NCBI GenBank assembly: GCA_964622275.1
Contig: CAZUMX010000033.1
Span: 1-11,303, forward strand
From: CAYPEZ01 sp964622275
Lineage (GTDB): Bacteria > Patescibacteriota > Minisyncoccia > Phycocordibacterales > UBA6899
Reading direction: 5' to 3'
DNA length: 11,303 nt
The notes below the pieces were generated by a model, which saw only the letters and a program-made list of their open reading frames with translations, was not told the origin of the DNA and ran no database searches. A program made the position numbers and the translations under genes. Below are positions 1 to 7,007 of this stretch, one piece after another. The stretch's first letter is position 1. Every line of letters starts with the position of its first letter.

Positions 1-1282
1 GCACGTCGTAGTGCCAGCACTCGAGGTACACACATGCAGCACCACGGCGGCGGCCCGAGCGATTGATTGCGACAGTCACATCGTTCGCGATCTTGAGAAA
101 CGGAATGACTCCCTGGCTTTCAACACCTGTGCCCTTAATAAATGCGCCTGTTCCACGGAGTGCTGTCCAGTCTGTGCCAATGCCTCCTGACCACTTAGAG
201 AGCTGAGCATTATCGGCATAGCTCTTAAAGATAGCGTCGAGTGAGTCTGGAACAGTATTGAGGTAGCAGGATGACAGCTGAGGCTTCGGTGTCCCTGCAT
301 GGAAGAGCGTTGGCGTCGATGGTGTGTATGAGAAATCCGCCATGACGGTATAAAACTTTTCAGTCCAGAATTCGCGGACCTTTTTGTCCTCGGCGAGTGC
401 TGTCCCCATGGCAATACGCATCCAAAACATTTGTGGAGTCTCGAGCACCTTCTTGGTCTCTGTATCACGAATAAAGTAGCGATCATAGAGTGTCTGGAGA
501 CCGAGATAGTCAAAGAGATGATCGTCTTTGAGATTCATTTTCTGTGCGAGCGCATCGACATTGAAATCTAGGAGTGCTGCGTCGACGCGGCCGAGCTCAA
601 CACCACGCTCAAGCACTTTCTTAAACGCCTTCGCATGCTGCTCCTGAAGCTTCTTGTAATCAATATTTTTGTGGCCGATGACTTCTTGATAGATGAGATC
701 AAGGAGCATGCGTGCGGCAAGCTTGGTGTATGCAGGATCACGCTCGATCATCGATCGGACCACCATGATGACTGCACGTGTGACATCTGGAGTCTTGATC
801 CCCTCGTACACTTCGTTGCGGACTTGGGTGACGATCGTGTTCACATCGATCACGCCATCAAACTCTTTTGAGAAATGCTCGACAAAACGGCGAATCTTGT
901 CGAGAGAAAATGTCTCAGTCTTTCCATCCCGCTTGGTGACTGAGAGCTCGTTCTCCTCGATCTTCTGAAGAACTTCTTTGCGTTCTTCTTCACGCACCTT
1001 CGCGTGCTCGTGACGATACAAGATATATGCTTTTGCAACCGTGAAGTGCCCCTTCTCCATGAGCGTGCGCTCAACAGCATCTTGGATGAGCTCCACTGAT
1101 GGCACGTCTTCTTCTCTCACCTTCCCTTCCACATCCGCAACGACAAGATCTGACATGTCCGACAGGTCAGAATCTGAAACATTCACCCCTTGCGCAAAAA
1201 ACGCTTTCTTCATCGCAGTGCCGATCTTTGTGCGATCGAATGTAACAATATCTCCTGTGCGCTTTTTAATTTTGGTGAACAT
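1..1282 (-). CDS. nrdA: Ribonucleoside-diphosphate reductase large (alpha) subunit, class I, 3' end beyond window
   Basis: This gene supplies deoxyribonucleotides by reducing ribonucleoside diphosphates. It is open through the left edge, so only the first 427 residues are seen, about half of a usual alpha subunit. Residues 1-92 form one ATP-cone (KIKKRTGDIVTFDRTKI) and residues about 113-200 a second (SVTKRDGKTETFSLDKI). The catalytic barrel follows, with STPTLFHAGT at 322-331, SSCYLNT at 337-343 (Cys339 would be the first cysteine of the redox pair), GGIG at 366-369 and RRRGAACVYLECWH at 411-424. This pattern fits class I enzymes of the NrdA type. Two ATP-cones suggest allosteric control of overall activity by ATP/dATP, as known for this family. 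The start at 1282 is chosen because an ATP-cone normally begins within a few residues of the N-terminus. No Shine-Dalgarno is visible. No beta subunit gene is in the window, so it is either beyond the edge or elsewhere. Confidence 0.93.
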   Translation of the reverse strand, partial: MFTKIKKRTGDIVTFDRTKIGTAMKKAFFAQGVNVSDSDLSDMSDLVVADVEGKVREEDVPSVELIQDAVERTLMEKGHFTVAKAYILYRHEHAKVREEERKEVLQKIEENELSVTKRDGKTETFSLDKIRRFVEHFSKEFDGVIDVNTIVTQVRNEVYEGIKTPDVTRAVIMVVRSMIERDPAYTKLAARMLLDLIYQEVIGHKNIDYKKLQEQHAKAFKKVLERGVELGRVDAALLDFNVDALAQKMNLKDDHLFDYLGLQTLYDRYFIRDTETKKVLETPQMFWMRIAMGTALAEDKKVREFWTEKFYTVMADFSYTPSTPTLFHAGTPKPQLSSCYLNTVPDSLDAIFKSYADNAQLSKWSGGIGTDWTALRGTGAFIKGTGVESQGVIPFLKIANDVTVAINRSGRRRGAACVYLECWHYDV

Positions 1283-1325
1283 GGTGTGGGAAGTGAAATG
1301 TATAAATAAAGTGACTTCACCAGGG

Positions 1326-1374
1326 CCACAACACGACTCCAAGGGGTTGGAGTCATTCGGTTGTGGGAACCGAA
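1326..1374 (-). promoter_or_regulatory. Structured leader of nrdA: two hairpins with a possible pseudoknot
   Basis: Read on the minus strand, the untranslated region before nrdA contains TTCGGTT-CCCAC-AACCGAA (1374-1356, 7 bp) and then GACTCCAA-CCCC-TTGGAGTC (1354-1335, 8 bp). Both stems are perfect. The loop of the first hairpin and its 3' edge (CCACAAC, 1366-1360) is also perfectly complementary to GTTGTGG just downstream (1332-1326). The leader could therefore form a pseudoknot or switch between two structures. I do not recognise a known riboswitch class. The hairpins could also be protein-binding operators. The pairing is seen directly; a regulatory role is inferred. Confidence 0.5.
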
Positions 1375-1388
1375 GGAAATCTTTGATG

Positions 1389-1394
1389 ATTGTA
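1389..1394 (-). promoter_or_regulatory. Candidate -10 box for nrdA
   Basis: TACAAT lies on the minus strand (plus-strand ATTGTA), which would start transcription near 1382, just before the structured leader and about 100 nt before the nrdA start. No good -35 hexamer is found at 16-18 bp. A rival promoter exists closer to the gene: TTGTGG, 17 bp, TATTTA, read on the minus strand around 1331-1303. In that case the hairpins would overlap the promoter rather than lie in the mRNA. Confidence 0.35.
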
Positions 1395-1409
1395 GCGTTT
1401 TTTTGATCC

Positions 1410-1442
1410 AAAAAGCACTGTTGATAACTCAAAAAAAGTGCT
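1410..1442 (-). terminator. Weak possible terminator after the DUF192 gene
   Basis: On the minus strand AGCACT (1442-1437) pairs with AGTGCT (1419-1414) across a long 17-nt loop, and a short T run follows. The stem is only 6 bp, so this is a weak call. It lies 24-56 bp past the DUF192 stop codon and just before the nrdA -10 box. Confidence 0.3.
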
Positions 1443-1465
1443 CGGAAAACGGCAGGGGCTTTGCG

Positions 1466-1939
1466 TCAAGAATTGCCCTCGGAAAAGGCTACGCTCTGCC
1501 CTATTTTGAGCTGAAGTTTCTCGGCAACCCCGGAAGGAATTTCAAGCACATACCGTGCGGGTGTTGGAGATGCGAAAGTCGCTGGGTAAGAGGCAGGAGA
1601 AACATCGTGCTCAATGTGGACAATCGACCATGATCGATCAATCCAAACAATATCAATAGGAAAATTCATGTCCGGCATCCAAAATGGATAATGACCGTCT
1701 GCAAGAAACCAAAAAAGCATGCCATGACCATCCGGAAGATTTTTTCTTCCTGAGAGTCCCCTCTCTTGTTCTTCTGGGGTGGTCGCAATTTCAACCGAGA
1801 ATGTTTCTCCGCCGATCACCACTGATGCCAGAGGAGATTGTGGTACTGAAACCCCGTTCGATGTCGACTGATGCTTCATGTACAAGAGACCTCCACCTAG
1901 GATTGCGAAGACAAGAAGAACTCCGTTGAGGTATTTCAT
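1466..1939 (-). CDS. DUF192 family protein, membrane-anchored
   Basis: The protein has 157 residues. Residues about 3-20 (YLNGVLLVFAILGGGLLY) are a single hydrophobic segment with little charge in front, best read as a signal anchor or signal peptide, placing the rest outside the membrane. The remainder matches DUF192: an EEQERGLSGRKNLPDGHGML stretch, FWFLADG, PFWMPDMNFPIDIVWID, a later HIEHDVSP, ARYVLEIPSGVAEK and a final KIGQSVAF. The biochemical function of DUF192 is not established. A longer reading from 1978 exists, but the ATG at 1939 is preferred because it starts the hydrophobic segment and a -10 box sits exactly one promoter distance ahead of it. The gene is divergent from the orphan gene at 2056 and runs towards nrdA in the same direction. 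Confidence 0.85.
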   Translation of the reverse strand: MKYLNGVLLVFAILGGGLLYMKHQSTSNGVSVPQSPLASVVIGGETFSVEIATTPEEQERGLSGRKNLPDGHGMLFWFLADGHYPFWMPDMNFPIDIVWIDRSWSIVHIEHDVSPASYPATFASPTPARYVLEIPSGVAEKLQLKIGQSVAFSEGNS

Positions 1940-1945
1940 ACATTC

Positions 1946-1951
1946 ATTGTA
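1946..1951 (-). promoter_or_regulatory. -10 box of the DUF192 gene, leaderless geometry
   Basis: TACAAT on the minus strand is followed by six bases and then the ATG at 1939, so the expected transcription start is the A of the start codon itself. There is no room for a Shine-Dalgarno site. No convincing -35 hexamer is seen at 17 bp. Confidence 0.45.
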
Positions 1952-1999
1952 CATGAGGAGAGTGTGCGTTTTGTGCACAGGGGGTCATTGCAGAATATC

Positions 2000-2046
2000 T
2001 ATGATCTGGTTGGATAAGAAGAGCTTCGGACTGTTCGTTTTCATAG
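2000..2046 (+). promoter_or_regulatory. Candidate promoter and ribosome binding site of the orphan gene at 2056
   Basis: TATGAT at 2000-2005 matches the -10 consensus at five of six positions, but no good -35 is present. It would give a leader of about 44 nt. AGGGG lies six bases before the ATG at 2056 and is a reasonable Shine-Dalgarno site, which supports that start. The promoter part is weak. Confidence 0.3.
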
Positions 2047-2055
2047 GGGTTCCAT

Positions 2056-2622
2056 ATGAACTCGACGCATACATCGATCGAAATCATTCAAAAACCTCAC
2101 GATGAATGGCTAGAGATCATCAAAATTGGCGAAGAGCGCCTCGACGATGAGATTCGCACCGACGATCGATCGTATCTCGTCGGAGTGCTCACGAGTGACT
2201 CTTGTCTCCGATTCGTCCCATCTCAGACTATCGAAGAAGCAACGCTTCTCATGTCTCACCCAGAGGGGTCGCGAGCAGTAGAGGTTGCTCGGTGGCAAAC
2301 CATAGCGCACCGACTCTTGGTGAGTATCGGGATTTTCCCCTGGCTTGTGATTGCAGACCGGCAATCTCTTCAGAGCATGCTCCTCGCGATCACATATGCA
2401 GAAGATGCGTTTAGACATCTTAGTGTGCTCTCTCGTACAAAAAAAGAAATTTCTCAGTACGAACGATTCGCACTCACTCTCTCACGATACACAGACATCC
2501 TTATGTGTTCGTATGAGATGGTGCGACGCGAGCGTCTCTCAGAGAAAACTCTCGCAGTCTTGGCTCAAGCTGGGAGTAAGTATGCTGGAGAGCTCATTGC
2601 TCCTCGGAAGCGCCACAATTAG
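2056..2622 (+). CDS. Unrecognised 188-aa protein
   Basis: I do not recognise a family. The protein is 188 residues with no signal peptide; one moderately hydrophobic stretch (LLVSIGIFPWLVIA, about 87-100) is too short and mixed to call a membrane segment with confidence. The C-terminal half (about 105-188) is rich in Leu, Ala, Arg and Glu and is probably helical. The tail is basic (APRKRHN). Support for a real gene comes from the Shine-Dalgarno site (AGGGG) before the start, a frame that stays open for 567 bases, and a strong terminator whose loop contains the stop codon. It stands alone on the plus strand, divergent from the DUF192 gene and convergent with glgP. Confidence 0.7.
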   Translation: MNSTHTSIEIIQKPHDEWLEIIKIGEERLDDEIRTDDRSYLVGVLTSDSCLRFVPSQTIEEATLLMSHPEGSRAVEVARWQTIAHRLLVSIGIFPWLVIADRQSLQSMLLAITYAEDAFRHLSVLSRTKKEISQYERFALTLSRYTDILMCSYEMVRRERLSEKTLAVLAQAGSKYAGELIAPRKRHN

Positions 2623-2635
2623 TGGCGCTTTTTTT
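2608..2635 (+). terminator. Strong intrinsic terminator containing the stop codon of the orphan gene
   Basis: AAGCGCCAC (2608-2616) pairs perfectly with GTGGCGCTT (2622-2630), with loop AATTA and a run of seven T to 2635. The TAG stop of the upstream gene spans the loop and the first base of the 3' arm. In the other direction no T run follows the stem, so it would not work well for glgP, whose stop codon overlaps the T run. Confidence 0.9.
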
Positions 2636-4346
2636 ATTTGAAATATGCGTTGAGCACGTATTGTTCGACCATACGATGAGTATGGAAGAACGATCCATTG
2701 ATCGCAATGACACTACGCATCATTTTTATCCATTTTTCGCGTTCACTGTAATACTTTGGGAGAATGATGTACTCAAGCTTAGAGTACATATCTTCTTGAT
2801 CCTCATGAGGACTCGATTCCCCTTGCTCGGGATGATTGCCTATAGACCATCCTGTGACATGCTCAATATGACCTTCAAGCCACCACCCATCGAGAATAGA
2901 AAAATGTGGGACTCCATTGAGGGCCGCCTTCATTCCACTCGTTCCAGATGCCTCTTGAGGACGTTGTGGGGTGTTGAGCCAGAGATCTACCCCAGCGACA
3001 AGAACTTGGGCAATTTCCATTGTGTAATCCGGAAGAAAGACGATACGAACTTTATTCTTTTGCTCATTCGCAAGGCGGAGAATGCGCTGGATCATGAGCT
3101 TCCCTTCATGGTCTTTTGGGTGTGCTTTCCCACCCATAATGATCTGGATACCTTTGGTGGTCGATGCGATGCGTGTGAGTCGTTCAAGATCGCTAAAGAT
3201 AAATTCAGGACGCTTGTATGCGGTGGCTCGTCGAGCAAAGCCAATCGTAAATACTTGTTCGTCGAGGGCGACACCTGTCATCTCTTGGACAAGTGTAATA
3301 AGCGCGCGCTTAGATTCTTGGTGCGCATTCCACAGTTCATCAGTCGGAATCGCAAGTGCGTACCTGAGGCTGTACGGGTCTTGTTCCCAGCCCGCAAAGT
3401 GATGTGTAAACACATGTTTGACTGAAGGTGTGACCCACGTACCCGCATGAACACCGTTGGTGATGGCATCAATGGTATATCCAGGAAACATTTCTCTTGT
3501 CACTTCCCCGTGACGTTTTGCAACTCCATTCACATATCCAGAATGCATGAGCCCAAGAATCGTCATGTGGAGTGCGTCGTGTACAAAAAGATAGTCACGC
3601 TTTGCTGGAAGATACGCAGAGAGGACTTCTTCGGCCATGCTGCGAGGAAATTGGTCGTGGCCTGCAGCAATGGGTGTGTGTGTCGTAAAAACGCAACGCT
3701 CTTTGATGTACGCAAGTGCATCATCGCTTTCTCCATGTTCTTTGAGAAGTTCGAGCGTCAGAAGGGCCGAGTGACCTTCATTCATGTGATATTTGTGAAT
3801 ATTCACCATCCCTAATGCCCTGAGCATTAGCATGCCCCCAATACCGAGCACGCTTTCCTGTAGGAGTCTGTGGTGGTCATCTCCTGCGTACAGTCGTGCG
3901 GTTATTTCGCGGATCTCAGGTGTATTCTCTTCAAGGTTGGTACTAAGAAAAATCACTGGGTTTGTTTTTCCACTCGCACCTGCGTAGATGTACAAAAAAC
4001 CACTGACTGCCACACGCTTTCCAGAGAGTGTGAGTGCGACTGTCGGAAGTGCGCGCATAATACCATTTGCACTCCACCCATCTTCACCATCATTTTGCCA
4101 GCCAGTACCATCAAAGGTCTGCTTGAGATATCCCTTGTCGTACAAAAGTGTGACCCCAACAAGAGGAATACCGAGATCAGTCGCACTACGTACCATGTCG
4201 CCAGCTAAGATTCCAAGGCCTCCAGCGTATGTATGAATATCGGGATGTATCCCAATCTCCATTGAAAAGTACGCTATCTTCGTTTCTGTAAATTGACGAG
4301 GAGTAGTGCTAGGAACACCTTTGGTTGGTATTGGACGAGAAGTCAT
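2634..4346 (-). CDS. glgP: Alpha-glucan (glycogen/maltodextrin) phosphorylase, short form, GT35
   Basis: The enzyme releases glucose-1-phosphate from alpha-1,4-glucans using pyridoxal phosphate. The 570-residue protein has the family's landmarks: KIAYFSMEIGIHPDIHTYAGGLG near the N-terminus, HMNEGHSALLTLELL at about 187-201, TTHTPIAAGHDQFP, GFARRATAYKRP at about 369-380 and EASGTSGMKAALNG at about 465-478. The lysine in the last motif (about 473) is the PLP-binding lysine by family comparison. The length fits the compact alpha-glucan phosphorylases (TIGR02094 type) rather than the 800-residue enzymes. A GTG start 18 bases upstream is possible, but the ATG at 4346 is preferred because the extra six residues add nothing conserved. 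No other glycogen gene is in the window. A hairpin sits between its likely promoter and start. Confidence 0.92.
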   Translation of the reverse strand: MTSRPIPTKGVPSTTPRQFTETKIAYFSMEIGIHPDIHTYAGGLGILAGDMVRSATDLGIPLVGVTLLYDKGYLKQTFDGTGWQNDGEDGWSANGIMRALPTVALTLSGKRVAVSGFLYIYAGASGKTNPVIFLSTNLEENTPEIREITARLYAGDDHHRLLQESVLGIGGMLMLRALGMVNIHKYHMNEGHSALLTLELLKEHGESDDALAYIKERCVFTTHTPIAAGHDQFPRSMAEEVLSAYLPAKRDYLFVHDALHMTILGLMHSGYVNGVAKRHGEVTREMFPGYTIDAITNGVHAGTWVTPSVKHVFTHHFAGWEQDPYSLRYALAIPTDELWNAHQESKRALITLVQEMTGVALDEQVFTIGFARRATAYKRPEFIFSDLERLTRIASTTKGIQIIMGGKAHPKDHEGKLMIQRILRLANEQKNKVRIVFLPDYTMEIAQVLVAGVDLWLNTPQRPQEASGTSGMKAALNGVPHFSILDGWWLEGHIEHVTGWSIGNHPEQGESSPHEDQEDMYSKLEYIILPKYYSEREKWIKMMRSVIAINGSFFHTHRMVEQYVLNAYFK

Positions 4347-4359
4347 GGAAATTGCAAAG

Positions 4360-4380
4360 AACACTGCAAGATTCAGTGTT
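4360..4380 (-). promoter_or_regulatory. Hairpin just upstream of glgP
   Basis: AACACTG pairs perfectly with CAGTGTT around a 7-base loop, ending 13 bases before the ATG. No Shine-Dalgarno site is present between it and the start. In RNA it would be a small leader hairpin; as DNA it could be an operator half-site pair. The role is unknown. Confidence 0.35.
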
Positions 4381-4391
4381 GACCATAGTCT

Positions 4392-4420
4392 ACCGTATTT
4401 TTCTCAGAATATTCACTCAA
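4392..4420 (-). promoter_or_regulatory. Candidate promoter of glgP
   Basis: On the minus strand TTGAGT (4420-4415) and TACGGT (4397-4392) are separated by exactly 17 bp. The -35 matches at four positions and the -10 at three, so it is a modest promoter. Transcription would start near 4385, giving a leader of about 39 nt that includes the 4360-4380 hairpin. The -35 lies inside the inverted repeat at 4410-4431. Confidence 0.35.
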
Positions 4421-4431
4421 AGGAGTGAATA
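4410..4431 (-). terminator. Inverted repeat after uppP: weak terminator or operator over the glgP promoter
   Basis: TATTCACTC and GAGTGAATA form a perfect 9-bp stem with a 4-base loop, 12 bp past the uppP stop. The sequence following on the minus strand is not a clean T run, so termination would be weak. The repeat covers the candidate glgP -35 box, which makes an operator equally possible. Confidence 0.35.
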
Positions 4432-4442
4432 AACTGTGGATT

Positions 4443-5249
4443 TTAGCGAAGAAAGAGAAGAACGAGCGCTCCGAGAAGAATACGATAGTAGGCAAAGTGC
4501 TTCAGCCCAAATCGTGCAATATATCGAAAGAACCACGAAATGGTGAGATAACAGACTCCCCATGCAACAAGAAATCCAATCAGCAGAAGTGCGCTCTCGC
4601 GTAATGAAATGGGCGATCGGAAATCAAGTAAACTATACAAGGACGCAGCAAGAAGTGTCGGAACAGCAAGAAGCATCGAAAACTGTGCTGACGAGACCCG
4701 AGAGAGTCCCGCACCTAGCCCTCCTATTGTCGCGGATGCTGCCCTACTCATACCAGGGATAAGTCCAAGAATATGCGCAAGGCTAATGAATATCACTTGA
4801 GCGTATGAAAGTGATGAGAGTGGAGTCTGGGTTTCTTCCGTGTGGCGCGGCACAAATGTATCGACTAGAAGCAAGACAATTCCCCCAGTGATTAATGCTG
4901 TTGCAACGATGACAGGAGTGAAGAGAAGATCAAGGATGTCTCCTCCTAGTAAAAAACCAACAAGAAGAATAGGAAATATTCCAACACTGACGCGTCCCAT
5001 GAGTGCGAATGCGTGTGCTCGCTGTGCTGGATCTTTGGTAAATGGAGATATCGTGTTCCAGAAATATGTGAGTACGGCAAGAATCGCTCCTCCCTGAATC
5101 ACAATGTCAAAAAGTTTTGTGAACTCTTCTGCTCCACGGAATGACACCCACATATTCGCAAGGATGAGATGTCCTGTTGATGATACGGGTAGCATTTCGG
5201 TTATTCCTTCGATAATTCCGAGGAGAATTGCTGTGATAGCGTCGTGCAT
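4443..5249 (-). CDS. uppP: Undecaprenyl-diphosphatase (UppP/BacA)
   Basis: This membrane enzyme dephosphorylates undecaprenyl diphosphate to recycle the lipid carrier for peptidoglycan and other envelope polymers. At 268 residues it has the usual family length and is hydrophobic along most of its length, with several membrane segments. Both diagnostic motifs are present: EGITEMLPVSSTGH at 14-27 (the glutamates and SSTGH of the active site) and PGMSRAASATIGG at 165-177, with Arg169. The second motif reads PGMSRAAS where many members have PGTSRSG, a mild variation. The ATG at 5249 matches the usual N-terminus of the family. A TATTCT box with an extended TG lies just ahead and predicts an almost leaderless mRNA. 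The gene is divergent from the ATP-grasp gene with only 56 bp between starts, so the two promoters are side by side. Confidence 0.95.
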   Translation of the reverse strand: MHDAITAILLGIIEGITEMLPVSSTGHLILANMWVSFRGAEEFTKLFDIVIQGGAILAVLTYFWNTISPFTKDPAQRAHAFALMGRVSVGIFPILLVGFLLGGDILDLLFTPVIVATALITGGIVLLLVDTFVPRHTEETQTPLSSLSYAQVIFISLAHILGLIPGMSRAASATIGGLGAGLSRVSSAQFSMLLAVPTLLAASLYSLLDFRSPISLRESALLLIGFLVAWGVCYLTISWFFRYIARFGLKHFAYYRILLGALVLLFLR

Positions 5250-5256
5250 AGAAGAA

Positions 5257-5262
5257 AGAATA
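5257..5262 (-). promoter_or_regulatory. Extended -10 box of uppP
   Basis: The minus strand reads TGTTATTCT, an extended -10 (TG, one base, TATTCT). The expected start of transcription is at 5250 or 5249, the A of the uppP ATG. No -35 or Shine-Dalgarno site is seen. Confidence 0.45.
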
Positions 5263-5287
5263 ACACACTACTCTATCAAAAAAAGTT

Positions 5288-5296
5288 TGTTATGCT
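5288..5296 (+). promoter_or_regulatory. Extended -10 box of the ATP-grasp gene
   Basis: TGTTATGCT is an extended -10 element (TATGCT at 5291-5296). It predicts a start of transcription at about 5303, three bases before the ATG at 5306. It faces the uppP promoter with 25 bp between the two -10 boxes, so RNA polymerase could hardly occupy both at once. Confidence 0.5.
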
Positions 5297-5305
5297 ACTT
5301 GTAGG

Positions 5306-6514
5306 ATGAATACAAAAGCTGCCTGCCCGGATTGTGGGAATGCTCCTGTGAATCATTCCATGCACAAGTTTAGTGTTGTGATGGATTTTTTTGTTGAAAA
5401 ATTGAACGGAGTTGCTCGGCCAATCATGGGATTTACTGAACCTCTATTTAATCGCTTTGTTGATCGGTATTTTCCGTTATTGTTCAAGATGCTCACAGCC
5501 ATAGGAGTTGGACATGTGATCGCAGCTCCGGATACACACATGAATGCGCGCGAGCGAGTTTTTTGGGAAGAAGGAATACGCCGGGGTGTAAGGTTGTGGG
5601 GGTGGAGAATGTTCACAGGAGCGAATACGCTTTCTGTTGCTGAATTTAATGGGAAGTCACTTGTCTTTAGCACAATCCCTCGTCCTGGATATCAGACAAG
5701 CGATGGAAGTGACTGGATTGATAGCAAAGACAAACTCCGTGAACATTTTCTCCCAGCAGGAATCCCCATGGCGCGCGGTGGTGTGGTGCGTTCGTGGAAA
5801 GAAGCAAGAACGATGTTTCTCTCTCTTACACCTCCTGTGATCGCAAAGCCCGCAAGAGGTTCACGCAGTCGGCATACAACAACACACATCGATACGCTTG
5901 ATGAGCTAGAGATTGCGTACAAGAAAGCAAAACAGCTGTGCCCCTGGGTCATTATTGAAGAAGAGCTTATCGGGCTTGTTCACCGAGGAACGGTGATTGG
6001 TGGAAAAGTCGTGGGGATCCTCCGTCGTGAACCAGCTGCCGTGATTGGAGATGGTGTACATACTGTTGAGGAGCTCATTCAAAAGGAAAACACCAATCCA
6101 CTTCGACAGGGGCCGATTTTCCATCAGATAGAAGTGCACAGCGAAGAACATGACAAAGAATTGGCTCGGCATGGTATGACACTAAAAAGCATTCCTCCCG
6201 TCGGCGTGATCGTTACGCTGTCGCAAAAAGCGAGTCGCGGTCTTGGTGGTGGTGCAACTGATGTGACGGATGACGCACACCCAGAGATTGTCCGCATGCT
6301 TGAAAAAGTTGCAGAAGTGCTTGGTGATTCTCTTGTTGGAATTGATTTTATTGTTGACGATGTGCGTAAACCTTGGAGGCAGCAGCCTCGTTCGGGTGTG
6401 ATTGAATGTAATGGTGCCCCATTTATCGATCTCCACCTCTTTCCTCTTGTGGGAAAACCAAGAAACACCCCAGGAGCTCTTTGGGATCTTCTCTTGAAAG
6501 AATACATCTCCTGA
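5306..6514 (+). CDS. Stand-alone ATP-grasp ligase resembling the ATP-grasp part of cyanophycin synthetase
   Basis: The 402-residue protein has an ATP-grasp fold signature: VIAKPARGSRSRHTT at 178-192 (nucleotide-binding loop, Lys181), WVIIEEEL at 214-221 (hinge and adenine contacts), VGIDFIVDD at 344-352 and GVIECNGAP at 364-372 (acidic metal ligands, with Glu367 and Asn369). The stretch AVIGDGVHTVEELIQKENTNPLR (245-267) and GGATDVTDDAHPEI (314-327) are very like cyanophycin synthetase CphA. CphA, however, continues into a Mur-ligase half that is absent here. Enzymes of this fold join a carboxylate to an amine using ATP; the substrates here cannot be read from sequence. The N-terminus carries Cys7, Cys10, His17 and His20 (CX2C-X6-HX2H), a possible small metal site. 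It is divergent from uppP, which hints at, but does not prove, an envelope role. Confidence 0.8.
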   Translation: MNTKAACPDCGNAPVNHSMHKFSVVMDFFVEKLNGVARPIMGFTEPLFNRFVDRYFPLLFKMLTAIGVGHVIAAPDTHMNARERVFWEEGIRRGVRLWGWRMFTGANTLSVAEFNGKSLVFSTIPRPGYQTSDGSDWIDSKDKLREHFLPAGIPMARGGVVRSWKEARTMFLSLTPPVIAKPARGSRSRHTTTHIDTLDELEIAYKKAKQLCPWVIIEEELIGLVHRGTVIGGKVVGILRREPAAVIGDGVHTVEELIQKENTNPLRQGPIFHQIEVHSEEHDKELARHGMTLKSIPPVGVIVTLSQKASRGLGGGATDVTDDAHPEIVRMLEKVAEVLGDSLVGIDFIVDDVRKPWRQQPRSGVIECNGAPFIDLHLFPLVGKPRNTPGALWDLLLKEYIS

Positions 6515-6523
6515 CGACAGTGC

Positions 6524-7003
6524 TTATGCGCTAAATGTTTTTTCAGGTGTGTGGTGGGCGGGTTTGTGAAGTGGTTGCTGCTGGACGTGTTTGTGGATAG
6601 AAAGGTACTCTCCTAAAAAATTTCTGAAATCAGCGTTTTTTGCTTTCTCTCCTTTTTCAAAAAAATGATCAATTGGCGCACTTTCAGGTGTGCGCTCAAA
6701 GTGTCCACGAATTTCTCCATCTGAAAAAACACGCAAATGGTATTGATAATCAAATCCAATGAGCTTTCTCCACGAGAGGACTTGTGAAGGGTCTTCCCAC
6801 GCAACAAAGTGATTTCCAAAGCCATAGTGTGTCGACAGGTGATGCATCATCTCCGCGAGCGTCTTCCCTGGCGCAAGCCATCCAATATGAAAGCGTTGGC
6901 GCTTCTTTTGGTGCACAGGAACAAAAAAGTGCTCTACATACGGAAAGATGGGATAGAGTGCTCGCCAAAATGCTTGCTTTGCTTTCTTGATTGGTGACAT
7001 CAT
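6524..7003 (-). CDS. Unrecognised 159-aa protein with a histidine-rich tail
   Basis: I do not recognise a family. From the ATG at 7003 (a second ATG follows directly at 7000) the protein has 159 residues. Residues 1-35 are basic and aromatic, the middle (about 38-100) is the best-looking globular part, with FHIGWLAPGKTLAEMMHHL and FDYQYHLRVFSDGEIRGHFE, and the last 20 residues are rich in His, Gln and Pro. An open frame continues up to 7123, but it would overlap the end of the HAD gene. A good promoter (TTGATA, 17 bp, TAGACT) ends four bases before 7003, so the short form is preferred. It converges with the ATP-grasp gene, with nine bases between the stops and no clear terminator. Confidence 0.7.
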   Translation of the reverse strand: MMSPIKKAKQAFWRALYPIFPYVEHFFVPVHQKKRQRFHIGWLAPGKTLAEMMHHLSTHYGFGNHFVAWEDPSQVLSWRKLIGFDYQYHLRVFSDGEIRGHFERTPESAPIDHFFEKGEKAKNADFRNFLGEYLSIHKHVQQQPLHKPAHHTPEKTFSA

Positions 7004-7007
7004 GAAT

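Noticed and set aside
2622..3425. 267-residue open frame on the plus strand inside glgP
   Set aside because: It is the antisense of a clearly conserved phosphorylase, has no promoter or ribosome site, and shows no domain.
4347..4364. GTG start of glgP at 4364
   Set aside because: It adds six residues with no family support; an ATG is available at 4346.
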